A DNA stretch of 34,922 nucleotides from an uncultured Nitrosomonadales bacterium (GTDB taxonomy: Bacteria; Pseudomonadota; Gammaproteobacteria; Burkholderiales; Gallionellaceae). A model generated the notes under the pieces. The model saw only the letters and a list, made by a program, of their open reading frames with translations, had not been told where the DNA came from and did no database searches. The stretch is taken from contig CAIWRI010000033.1 of NCBI GenBank assembly GCA_903915035.1, positions 1 through 34,922 of the forward strand, given 5' to 3'. Of this stretch, positions 19,346-25,573 are shown piece after piece (within the stretch, counting starts at the first letter, position 1; each line of letters opens with the position of its first letter). The translations under genes and the position numbers were made by a program.

Positions 19346-20064
19346 AAATATTTTTTTGGTTTTTAATCGCTGCGAATGTAATTTTGTTTACTGTAATGAA
19401 ATCCGGCGTACTGGACGGCGGGGAGGCAGCATCAAAACTAGCCCCGTTGCATGCTGAAAAAATCATGTTGATGACCCAAGAACCGGCGCAATCCGCGCCT
19501 GTCGCCTCCGCACAATCCGCAGCGGCTTCCGCTCCACTTGCTGTTTCATCAGTCTCATCAGCCGTCGTGGCATCAGCCCCTTTGCCGTCCCCGGCAGCAA
19601 CAGGCGCTTGCTACGAGTGGGGAGAGTTTTCGGGAGTAGGGCTAGAGCAGGTGAAAAAATCCCTGGACATACTTGCATTGGGTGATAAGTTGAGTCAACA
19701 TGAGATTGAGCGGGTAACCGGATTCTGGGTCTATATCGCGCCGTCCGGTAACAAGCTTTTAGTCAGGCAAAAATTGTTCCAGCTCAATCGTCGTGGCCTG
19801 ACCGGCTATTTTGTGGTGCAGGATGCCGGGGCGTGGCAAAACGCCATTGCGCTTGGGTTGTTCAGGAGTCGTGAGGCAGCTGAAGGTTACTTGCAGATTT
19901 TGCATGATAAAGGGGTGGCTTCAGCAGAAGTTGGCGAGCATGCAGGTAAAAGGCGTGCAACAGTGTTCGCTATTCATGGTGTTGATGCCAAAATGACCGC
20001 TAAACTGACTGCGTTACAAAAAGAATTTGCAACAAGTGAACTAAAAAGACAGCAATGTCATTGA
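19342..20064 (+). CDS. Membrane-anchored SPOR-like protein
   Basis: A 240-aa protein: one N-terminal membrane helix (residues about 3-20), a long Ala/Ser/Pro-rich linker (about 50-85), and a C-terminal region with GFWVYIAPSGNKLLVRQK and LGLFRSREAAEGYLQIL, the pattern of SPOR domains that bind denuded peptidoglycan. It is probably periplasmic and fixed to the inner membrane. The start overlaps coaX (ATGA). Proteins of this kind often follow coaX in betaproteobacteria; the cell-wall role is inferred from the domain. Confidence 0.8.
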   Translation: MKIFFWFLIAANVILFTVMKSGVLDGGEAASKLAPLHAEKIMLMTQEPAQSAPVASAQSAAASAPLAVSSVSSAVVASAPLPSPAATGACYEWGEFSGVGLEQVKKSLDILALGDKLSQHEIERVTGFWVYIAPSGNKLLVRQKLFQLNRRGLTGYFVVQDAGAWQNAIALGLFRSREAAEGYLQILHDKGVASAEVGEHAGKRRATVFAIHGVDAKMTAKLTALQKEFATSELKRQQCH

Positions 20065-20089
20065 CAAAACTGCTACCAATCCGGATAAT
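20061..20089 (+). promoter_or_regulatory. Promoter of the tRNA gene
   Basis: A perfect -35 TTGACA (20061-20066), a 17-base spacer and -10 GATAAT (20084-20089). The start point would lie just before the tRNA. The -35 overlaps the stop codon of the SPOR gene. Confidence 0.8.
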
Positions 20090-20101
20090 GCTGTCCTCTT
20101 T

Positions 20102-20178
20102 GGTGATATAGCTCAGGTGGTTAGAGCGCAGCACTCATAACGCTGAGGTCGGTGGTTCAAATCCACCTATCACCACCA
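20102..20178 (+). tRNA. tRNA with CAT anticodon (Met, or Ile2)
   Basis: A full 77-base cloverleaf with encoded CCA: acceptor GGTGATA/TATCACC, D-stem GCTC/GAGC, anticodon loop CTCATAA, T-stem GGTGG/CCACC with loop TTCAAAT, discriminator A. The anticodon CAT means elongator Met, or Ile2 after lysidine modification. The first pair is G-C-type and the D-stem is ordinary, so it is not an initiator tRNA. The anticodon stem CAGCA/CGCTG has an A-C mismatch next to the loop. The 3' end is the integration site of the downstream element. Confidence 0.93.
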
Positions 20179-20180
20179 AA
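20156..20180 (+). other. Left attachment site (attL)
   Basis: The T-loop to CCA end of the tRNA gene matches a second copy at 25291-25314. Shared blocks are TTCAA, CACCTATC (20164-20171) and CACCAAA, with one base missing and a few substitutions in the right copy. This is a typical site for P4-type integrases. Confidence 0.65.
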
Positions 20181-20210
20181 ATCTAGTTTTAAGCAGTCCT
20201 GAAACTACCC

Positions 20211-20247
20211 AAAACCCCTTATGGCATATCGCTTTAAGGGGTTTTTT
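20211..20247 (+). terminator. Terminator after the tRNA
   Basis: An 11-bp perfect stem with arms AAAACCCCTTA (20211-20221) and TAAGGGGTTTT (20235-20245), followed by a six-T run (20242-20247). It ends tRNA transcription before the integrase gene. A hairpin of the same design and spacing occurs at 25345-25378. Confidence 0.88.
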
Positions 20248-20291
20248 GTTGTCTATGCGTTCCTGAGCGGTATTGTGCAATCCTGTGATTT

Positions 20292-20354
20292 TTGTTGGTA
20301 CATCTGTTGGTATCTGGTAAATTGTTGGTACTTCGCCAGAAAATATACCAACAG
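20292..20354 (+). repeat. Left cluster of YTGTTGGTAY motifs
   Basis: Three direct copies, TTGTTGGTAC (20292-20301), CTGTTGGTAT (20304-20313) and TTGTTGGTAC (20322-20331), and one inverted copy, ATACCAACAG (20345-20354), lie between the tRNA terminator and the integrase start. They fit integrase arm-type binding sites, and could let the integrase repress its own gene. Confidence 0.7.
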
Positions 20355-20367
20355 GAAGGAATTTAAA

Positions 20368-21654
20368 ATGCCACTTACCGTCATACAGATCAAGGCTTTG
20401 AAGGCAATCGACAAACCAAAGAAATCATCAGACGGTGGCGGCTTATACCTTTTTGTTCAGCCGGACAAAATAACGCGCAATGAAAATGACGACAAAGACA
20501 CAATCACTGCCGGCGGCAAATATTGGCGGCTTGCCTATCGCTTCGACGGGAAACAGAAAACTTTGGCGCTGGGTGTATATCCTGCTGTCAGTCTGGCGGA
20601 CGCAAGGGAAAAGCGGGAAGATGCACTCAAGCTGCTAAGATCGGGCAGTGATCCAAGCGGTGTTAGTCCATCTGCTGCGAAGAAGGAAAAAATATCTGTT
20701 GTTGTGGCGCTGACTGCAAGCAGCTTTGAAACAATCGCCCGTGAGTGGTTCGAGAAGTTTTCGCCCAACTGGAAAGAAAACCATTCAAGCAAAATCATTG
20801 CCCGACTTGAAAAAGATATTTTTCCATGGATCGGTACTCGCACCCTTTCTGAAATCAATCCCTCCGAACTGCTGGCCGTTGTCCGTCGTATCGAAAGCAG
20901 GGGCGCACTGGAAACGGCGCACAGGGCGCTGGCGTGTTGTGGTCAGATATTCCGTTATGCGGTAGCAACCGGACGCGCCGAGCGTGACCCTACGGGCGAC
21001 TTGCGCGGTGCATTACCACCCTACAAAAAAGATAATCACTTTGCCGCGATTACCGACACGGCGCTAGTGGGTGAACTGATGCGAGACATTGACGGTTATT
21101 CCGGTTCGTTTGTGGTCAAGTGTGCCTTCAAACTTTCCCCGCTGCTGTTCGTTCGCCCGGGCGAATTGCGCCGTATGGAATGGTCAGAAGTTGATATTGA
21201 AAAAGCTGAATGGATTATTCCTGCCGAAAAAATGAAAATGGGTGTAACGCATATTGTGCCGTTAGCGCGTCAGGCTTTGGAAGTGTTGCGCGAAATCCAT
21301 CCGCTGACCGGCAATGGTAAATATGTTTTTCAGGGTGAACGCGACCACGACCGCCCAATGAGTGACAACGCTGTCAGATCGGCCTTACGTCGCATGGGTT
21401 GGGCTAACGATGAAATGACCCCTCATGGCTTCAGGGCGATGGCTTCGACGATTCTGGATAACATGGGTTACAAACAGGAATGGCTCGAACGTCAGTTAGC
21501 GCATGAAGAACCCAACAAGATCAAAGCAGCATACAAGCGTGATTCATGGAAAATGTATCTTCCTGACCGCGTAAAGATGATGCAATCATGGGCGGACTAT
21601 CTGGACGCATTAAAATCCGGCGCTGTTGTAATCCCATTCAATAAAGCGGCATAG
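20368..21654 (+). CDS. int: Tyrosine recombinase, P4-type integrase
   Basis: A 428-aa integrase. Residues about 1-100 are the DUF4102-like arm-binding domain (LTVIQIKALKAID, DGGGLYLFV, YWRLAYRFDGKQKTLALG). The core-binding domain follows. The catalytic domain shows the box I arginine in RPGELRRMEW, the HGFRAMAST box II, a histidine in QLAHEEPNKI and the AAYKRD tyrosine. I choose ATG 20368 with GGAAGGA upstream; an ATG at 20221 in the same frame would add residues that do not match the family and would run through the terminator and arm motifs. It integrates and excises the element at the tRNA. Confidence 0.93.
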   Translation: MPLTVIQIKALKAIDKPKKSSDGGGLYLFVQPDKITRNENDDKDTITAGGKYWRLAYRFDGKQKTLALGVYPAVSLADAREKREDALKLLRSGSDPSGVSPSAAKKEKISVVVALTASSFETIAREWFEKFSPNWKENHSSKIIARLEKDIFPWIGTRTLSEINPSELLAVVRRIESRGALETAHRALACCGQIFRYAVATGRAERDPTGDLRGALPPYKKDNHFAAITDTALVGELMRDIDGYSGSFVVKCAFKLSPLLFVRPGELRRMEWSEVDIEKAEWIIPAEKMKMGVTHIVPLARQALEVLREIHPLTGNGKYVFQGERDHDRPMSDNAVRSALRRMGWANDEMTPHGFRAMASTILDNMGYKQEWLERQLAHEEPNKIKAAYKRDSWKMYLPDRVKMMQSWADYLDALKSGAVVIPFNKAA

Positions 21655-21740
21655 GTTGCCGGACAAGCAATTCTGAGCTAATTTTGATAAAAATAAATTA
21701 CCTTAAAATCAATCAGATGAAAAATTAATAAATTTAATTG

Positions 21741-21773
21741 TTGACATTTAAAAAACGCTAAATACAAGTATTT
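21741..21773 (+). promoter_or_regulatory. Promoter with overlapping palindrome before the AlpA-like gene
   Basis: A perfect -35 TTGACA (21741-21746), a 16-base spacer and a -10-like TACAAG (21763-21768). The -10 lies inside the palindrome AAATAC-AA-GTATTT (21760-21773), which would suit a dimeric repressor. The operator role is inferred. It may drive the alpA-mob gene set. Confidence 0.45.
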
Positions 21774-21790
21774 TTAATCCAGTAACGCCA

Positions 21791-21804
21791 GACAGATTCC
21801 TGTC
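21791..21804. other. Small hairpin in the alpA leader
   Basis: GACAG (21791-21795) and CTGTC (21800-21804) form a 5-bp hairpin with loop ATTC, inside a wider pair GCCAG/CTGGC. MobV relaxases usually act at short hairpins upstream of the mob gene, so this is one place where an oriT could be, but the evidence is slight. Confidence 0.25.
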
Positions 21805-21859
21805 GATTCTTTTGGCGCTGGCAGAGAAAACTTTAATTATGCTTTTGAAAGGTGTCAAA

Positions 21860-22117
21860 ATGAAATCAAACGCAATCAATGAACCATCCACACAACTGGG
21901 CGTACAAGCATACCGTGTGTTACGTCGCAAACAGATAGAGCAGACATTCGGAATGTCTCGCAGCACCATCTATGCCCGACTTGATCCGAAATCAAAACAG
22001 TACGATCCAGCCTTCCCTCGCCCGATTCAACTGGGCGTATCGTCGTGTTCGATTGGATGGATTGAATCTGAAGTAAACGCGTATATCGCGCACCTTATCG
22101 CTGCCAGTCGTGCGTAA
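21860..22117 (+). CDS. AlpA-like excisionase/regulator
   Basis: An 85-aa protein with one helix-turn-helix of the AlpA/MerR type: VLRRKQIEQTFGMSRSTIYARLDP (about residues 19-42), a wing-like FPRPIQLG, and WIESEVNAYIAHLIAASR at the end, the standard pattern of these small proteins. Family members activate integrase genes or direct excision. ATG 21860 follows GAAAGGTG; an earlier in-frame ATG at 21839 is less likely. It is the first gene after the promoter at 21741. Confidence 0.82.
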   Translation: MKSNAINEPSTQLGVQAYRVLRRKQIEQTFGMSRSTIYARLDPKSKQYDPAFPRPIQLGVSSCSIGWIESEVNAYIAHLIAASRA

Positions 22118-22127
22118 GGTGGCGATC

Positions 22128-22316
22128 ATGGAAACGACAGGCGAAAAAATAGCGGCTTTGGGTGTCGAGACCCAAGCCGCTTATGCAACAAACTTCAAGC
22201 AGAATAATACCATAATTGCGATCAGCCGCATCATGCAATCCTTGCCGGTTGACGTGATTCTGATTGCGGCTGTATGCGTACCGCTTGCGCTGCAACTGGG
22301 CGGTGCATCATGGTAG
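22128..22316 (+). CDS. Small membrane protein of unknown function
   Basis: A 62-aa protein with an AAGGTGG ribosome site six bases upstream of ATG 22128. The C-terminal third (LPVDVILIAAVCVPLALQLGG) is a single hydrophobic segment long enough to cross the membrane; the N-terminal part is polar. I do not recognise the family. Its stop lies inside the first codons of the relaxase gene, so the two are coupled, and a helper role in mobilisation is possible but unproven. Confidence 0.6.
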   Translation: METTGEKIAALGVETQAAYATNFKQNNTIIAISRIMQSLPVDVILIAAVCVPLALQLGGASW

Positions 22317-23410
22317 ATAATCACGTCCAATTCTTGAAAATTAAGAAACTGACAGGCAGTAACATAATCGCCATTGCTCATCGTCATAATTTGCGAGAAA
22401 TTCAAGCCGAACGCGGTGCTGATAGCCACATTAACCCGCTCAAAACTTGTCTTAACGTGGTTTTGCGCGGCGCTGGAAATGCTGCTGATATTGCGGCGGA
22501 AGCTGTCCGGTTGATGCAAGCCGCAGATGTTTTGCCGCTTCGGAAGAATGCTGTCATGGCGCTGGAAGTTGTTATTAGCTTGCCGCCTGATTCCGGTATA
22601 GACGAAAAGGCTTTATTTGAAAAATCGGTTGAATGGGCTAGTTTTTTTGAAGTGCAGATTCTGAGCGCAATAATCCATAACGATGAAGCCTCGCCGCATA
22701 TTCACATAATCCTATTGCCACTGTTCGACGGGCGCATGATAGGACATAGGCTTATGGGTAACAGGCAGCGCTTGCAGGCGATGCAAGCCGATTTTCATGC
22801 ATCGGTAGGGCAAGCCTTCGGACTGGCAAGGCAAGCGCCTGTGAAGCGTTACAGCGCCGTTGTGAGACGCAATGCAGCGGATGCGATTGTCCACGCCTTG
22901 CAAAAGAACCAGAAAAAGTTAGACGACCCTGCTATCCGCGATGCTTTGCGAGATTGTCTTACTGAAACGATGGCATTAAATTTAATGACGCTGCTTAATC
23001 TGGAATTGCCCGAACCGGCTACACCGAAGAAAAAAACCTTTGCCGGTATCATGACGCAGAACAAGCCAGAACGGAAGATTAGAAACACTATAGCGAATAT
23101 ATCCGGTAAAAACACTATAGCGTTTACACCTGAAATCACACCTGAAAAAGTACAAACGCTATCCTGTGTAGCGTTTCCCATTTTATCTACTCTTCCCGCA
23201 GCGCAAAACAAGCTCAATTCGGAGCATCAACCCGATGGTCCAGACGACGACTACATCCGCACCCACGACGACGAACTGACCACCGGACACTGGGATGAAC
23301 AGCGCGGCGAATGGATTACTTCACCACCACCCAGGAAGCGCACAACTTCCCCGGCCATGGCACAGGCAAGCGCTCATATTGCCCGCTGGCAGTCTGGGGC
23401 GATGGCATGA
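22310..23410 (+). CDS. mob: MobV-type relaxase (Pre/Mob family)
   Basis: A 366-aa protein resembling plasmid Mob/Pre relaxases. The N-terminal half shows AHRHNLREIQAERGADSHINP (motif I with the HNxR pattern, near residues 24-44, given in part) and the metal-binding triad HNDEASPHIHIILLPL (near residues 120-135). These enzymes nick oriT and lead single-stranded transfer. The C-terminal third is polar and poorly conserved. ATG 22310 overlaps the upstream small gene, and the stop overlaps the next gene by four bases (ATGA). The family call is from motifs only. Confidence 0.75.
   Translation: MVDNHVQFLKIKKLTGSNIIAIAHRHNLREIQAERGADSHINPLKTCLNVVLRGAGNAADIAAEAVRLMQAADVLPLRKNAVMALEVVISLPPDSGIDEKALFEKSVEWASFFEVQILSAIIHNDEASPHIHIILLPLFDGRMIGHRLMGNRQRLQAMQADFHASVGQAFGLARQAPVKRYSAVVRRNAADAIVHALQKNQKKLDDPAIRDALRDCLTETMALNLMTLLNLELPEPATPKKKTFAGIMTQNKPERKIRNTIANISGKNTIAFTPEITPEKVQTLSCVAFPILSTLPAAQNKLNSEHQPDGPDDDYIRTHDDELTTGHWDEQRGEWITSPPPRKRTTSPAMAQASAHIARWQSGAMA
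23083..23176. repeat. Repeated TAGCG motifs in the relaxase gene 3' part
   Basis: AAACACTATAGCG occurs twice (23083-23095 and 23110-23122), followed by an inverted pair AAACGCTA (23154-23161) and TAGCGTTT (23169-23176). The repeats fall in the variable C-terminal coding part. They could be a binding site or a coincidence of codon use. Confidence 0.45.
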
Positions 23411-23955
23411 AGACTACTAACTTTCACAAAGACCTTGCCCTCAGTCAGTCACCAAAGATCACGGCGGCTATCTGGAAAATAATATCTGACCACTTCCCTG
23501 AAGCTGACGCAATCACACCCGCCGATATTGACGACGACAAAAAAGGGACGGATTACTGGATCGACTTTTCCAACGGCAAACGAGAATCGCTGGACTACAA
23601 AATCCGGTACAAGGATTACTACGACACAGACCCGCTGCACCGGACAGCCTTCATTGAACTGGTGGCAAACACCACATCAGGGAAATTAGGCTGGTCAATC
23701 GACCCGATGAAACAAACTGACCACGTGCTTTTCTACTACGCTGACACAGTATATTTCAAGTTTTACAGCGCACGTGAGCTTAGGGGGGCGATTCTGAAAT
23801 ATCTTAACCACCTGAAGAAATCAGGCCAACCATTTACGACGACCACAGCCACATTCAACGGCGGCAGTTACGAAAGCACTGGAATTGTGGTATCTCACGA
23901 AGAACTGGAAAGGTGCATTAGTGCATACAAGCACGTTAACCGCAAGGCCGCATAA
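23407..23955 (+). CDS. Unknown protein, possible nuclease-like fold
   Basis: A 182-aa soluble protein starting at ATG 23407 in an ATGA overlap with the relaxase gene. The middle reads DYWIDFSNGKRESLDYKIRY, then HRTAFIELVANTTSGKLGW and TDHVLFYYADTVYF. This order of an acidic strand, an IELVA strand and a Gly-Trp then TDHVLFY segment recalls PD-(D/E)XK-type nucleases, but the ExK core is not intact, so the link is weak. It may serve element maintenance, mobilisation or defence. I do not recognise a family. Confidence 0.55.
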   Translation: MKTTNFHKDLALSQSPKITAAIWKIISDHFPEADAITPADIDDDKKGTDYWIDFSNGKRESLDYKIRYKDYYDTDPLHRTAFIELVANTTSGKLGWSIDPMKQTDHVLFYYADTVYFKFYSARELRGAILKYLNHLKKSGQPFTTTTATFNGGSYESTGIVVSHEELERCISAYKHVNRKAA

Positions 23956-24034
23956 GTTTTATACATAGACAGCACCCAAGCCGCAACTATCGCGGCAAGG
24001 GCGCTTAAAACGCATCAGACAATGAATAACAGCT

Positions 24035-24310
24035 ATGAAACGAAATCAGGAATTACCAGAAGTCATTGAAGGCGAACATATACCCGCCCGCCCCCACGTC
24101 CTGAAGCCGGCAACGATCAGATTAAACACTATCCGCGATTGTCGCAGGGAGCTAGCCAAGGTCTACTGTGACGCACGACAAGGACGGATTGAAGCCGCTG
24201 AAGGTACGAAGCTCGCCTTTATGCTGACCGGATTATCCAAGATGATCGAAGTAGATATTCTCGAACAACGTATTCAAAAACTTGAAAGGAAAAGTAATGG
24301 CAACGCTTAA
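24035..24310 (+). CDS. Small hypothetical protein
   Basis: A 91-aa protein with a basic, helical core RLNTIRDCRRELAKVYCDAR (about residues 32-51) and a coiled-coil-like end EVDILEQRIQKLERK. The pattern is familiar from small uncharacterised genes of prophages and integrated elements. Its end overlaps the next gene by 14 bases. Function unknown. Confidence 0.6.
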   Translation: MKRNQELPEVIEGEHIPARPHVLKPATIRLNTIRDCRRELAKVYCDARQGRIEAAEGTKLAFMLTGLSKMIEVDILEQRIQKLERKSNGNA

Positions 24311-24506
24311 TCAACGTATTGCAGCACTTGAGCTGGCGCAGCATTCCGGCGCAGGTAATGACGCGCAACTATTGGCCGATATTCACACTGCCAGGAACTG
24401 GTGGATAGCGAACGGTAGGGCAAAGGATATACAGCCGCCTGATTCATTCACTGACGGCGAACGGGTGGCGCTGGATGCCGTCCAAAGTGTCTGGGGGTTG
24501 GTGTAA
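24297..24506 (+). CDS. Small hypothetical protein with coiled-coil start
   Basis: A 69-aa protein starting at ATG 24297, preceded by GAAAGGAAA inside the upstream gene. The N-terminus LNQRIAALELAQ is a short heptad-like helix. The end DGERVALDAVQSVWGLV is hydrophobic and helical. Its stop TAA (24504-24506) shares one base with the next ATG. Function unknown. Confidence 0.55.
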   Translation: MATLNQRIAALELAQHSGAGNDAQLLADIHTARNWWIANGRAKDIQPPDSFTDGERVALDAVQSVWGLV

Positions 24507-24685
24507 TGGCTAATCTTCAAAGTCGCATAGAACGGCTCGAAGCAGCAACACCGAAGAATGATTTTAGACCTCGCCCGTTAAGTTATTTTTATGGCGAGCC
24601 GCTGCCGGATGATTTTTACACTAACCCGAAATATATCAAGCCGCGTGGCCGCCCGCTTAAAGCGTTTTACAGCTTACCTGGCTGA
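24506..24685 (+). CDS. 59-aa hypothetical protein
   Basis: A short gene starting MANLQSRIERLEAA at 24506, one base overlapping the previous stop, and ending LKAFYSLPG at a TGA. Its first helix resembles that of the preceding protein (LQSRIERLE against LNQRIAALE), so the two may share an origin for that segment. The body is Pro/Tyr-rich. The tight overlap supports translation; function unknown. Confidence 0.5.
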   Translation: MANLQSRIERLEAATPKNDFRPRPLSYFYGEPLPDDFYTNPKYIKPRGRPLKAFYSLPG

Positions 24686-24725
24686 CAGCACCAGCAAAGC
24701 CCCTTACAAGCACCTTCCGCGCACC

Positions 24726-24953
24726 ATGCAAGCATCATGCAATAGCTGGCCTAGCTACACGGCAGAAGCGAAGGAGCGGCAGAAGGCGGCGGGTGCTGAA
24801 AGAATGGCAAATGCAGATCGTGGTGAGCATGGTGTTGTCCAGCTTAAGCAACAAATTGCCGAAGCTGGTGACGAACCAAAAATCCCTAACAAAACATCAG
24901 CCGAACTTGCCGCCGAAGCCACTGGAGTGTTAACCGTTAACACTTCATGCTGA
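24726..24953 (+). CDS. Doubtful small gene, perhaps truncated
   Basis: A 75-aa reading frame starting at ATG 24726. KERQKAAGAERMANADRG and KTSAELAAEATGV resemble the start of helix-turn-helix regions in some phage and plasmid ParB-like or regulatory proteins, but the frame stops soon after, at TVNTSC, where such a domain would continue. It may be a shortened remnant. No clear ribosome site is seen. Confidence 0.35.
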   Translation: MQASCNSWPSYTAEAKERQKAAGAERMANADRGEHGVVQLKQQIAEAGDEPKIPNKTSAELAAEATGVLTVNTSC

Positions 24954-25026
24954 TTGTTGCATGGCGCAAAAAACATCCAGCCGAAAATCTGGCCGGTCTA
25001 TCCGAACGCACACCGGACGCAATACG

Positions 25027-25161
25027 AACGCATCAGTAACGCACCTGCAACGCATCAGTAACGGCGATGTAACGTTACAGCAACGGCAGGGTAACGGTTG
25101 TTGAACGTCTGTTGAACGTCTGTTGAACCCACTGGGTTACGACTGATAACCGACTGGGTTA
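25027..25161. repeat. Iteron-like direct repeats
   Basis: Three repeat sets follow each other: AACGCATCAGTAACG twice with a 22-base period (25027-25041, 25049-25063); GTTGAACGTCT twice in tandem plus a partial copy (25100-25130); and ACTGGGTTA twice (25131-25139, 25153-25161). There is no gene here. Repeats of this kind mark protein-binding regions such as origins or oriT, but no cognate protein is known. Confidence 0.65.
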
Positions 25162-25217
25162 TTTTGGGTTAATCGGCGGGAAGCGATACAGAGCAGCAAA
25201 GCGAGACATAAAAATAT

Positions 25218-25239
25218 TTGTTGGTACTTTTGTTGGTAT
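25218..25239 (+). repeat. Right cluster of YTGTTGGTAY motifs
   Basis: TTGTTGGTAC (25218-25227) and TTGTTGGTAT (25230-25239) repeat the left-end motifs in the same orientation, about 50 bases inside the right attachment site. This fits the P' arm of an integrase attachment region. Confidence 0.7.
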
Positions 25240-25290
25240 ATTTAAAATGAAGAAATTAAAAGACTGTTTAATTAGGTGGTTGCATAGCGA

Positions 25291-25314
25291 TTCAATAGCA
25301 CCTATCCCACCAAA
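25291..25314 (+). other. Right attachment site (attR), degenerate
   Basis: TTCAA, then CACCTATC (25299-25306) and CACCAAA (25308-25314), copies the tRNA 3' end with one missing base and a few changes. AGGTGGTT just upstream (25274-25281) also occurs in the tRNA D-loop. The copy would not fold as a tRNA end, so it appears eroded. Confidence 0.6.
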
Positions 25315-25344
25315 TTGATGTTTTAAGCGTGTTTAAAGCATATT

Positions 25345-25378
25345 AAAAGCCCTTACGGTATTGCTGTAAGGGCTTTTT
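25345..25378 (+). terminator. Intrinsic terminator beyond attR
   Basis: A 12-bp stem, AAAAGCCCTTAC (25345-25356) and GTAAGGGCTTTT (25366-25377), with a 9-base loop and a five-T run. It lies at the same distance from the tRNA-like end as the terminator at 20211-20247. It shields the downstream genes from the element. Confidence 0.85.
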
Positions 25379-25573
25379 CATGTCTATACAATGCTGAGTG
25401 TGAAAAAACGTGCGTACAATGTGATTTGACGTGTTGCCGCAGTGTGCTTTATCACCAGCTATATACTTGCAGCAGCTTAGAAAAATTAGCCGGGATGCGC
25501 GACATAAGCGGGCATGAACGACTGAAACCGGCAGGCACCCGGCCATTTTTCAAGCGGCACCATAAAGGTAATT

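Larger units (their letters stand above)
20176..25314 (+). mobile_element. tRNA-integrated mobilizable element (IME), about 5.1 kb
   Basis: An integrase gene next to a tRNA 3' end, a degenerate copy of that tRNA end 5.1 kb away, an AlpA-like regulator, a MobV-type relaxase and several small genes of unknown function define an integrated element. Ten-base YTGTTGGTAY motifs occur near both ends. There are no type IV secretion genes and no recognisable replication protein, so transfer would depend on a helper. The small size and relaxase favour an IME over a prophage remnant. The left limit is the tRNA end and the right limit is the imperfect repeat. Confidence 0.75.

Noticed and set aside
20221..20367. 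N-terminal extension of the integrase from ATG 20221
   Set aside because: It would translate the tRNA terminator and the arm-type motifs; the family N-terminus begins at 20368 after a good ribosome site.
24591..24725. Upstream extension of the doubtful gene at 24726
   Set aside because: It overlaps the 59-aa gene in another frame and its residues look like a shadow translation.
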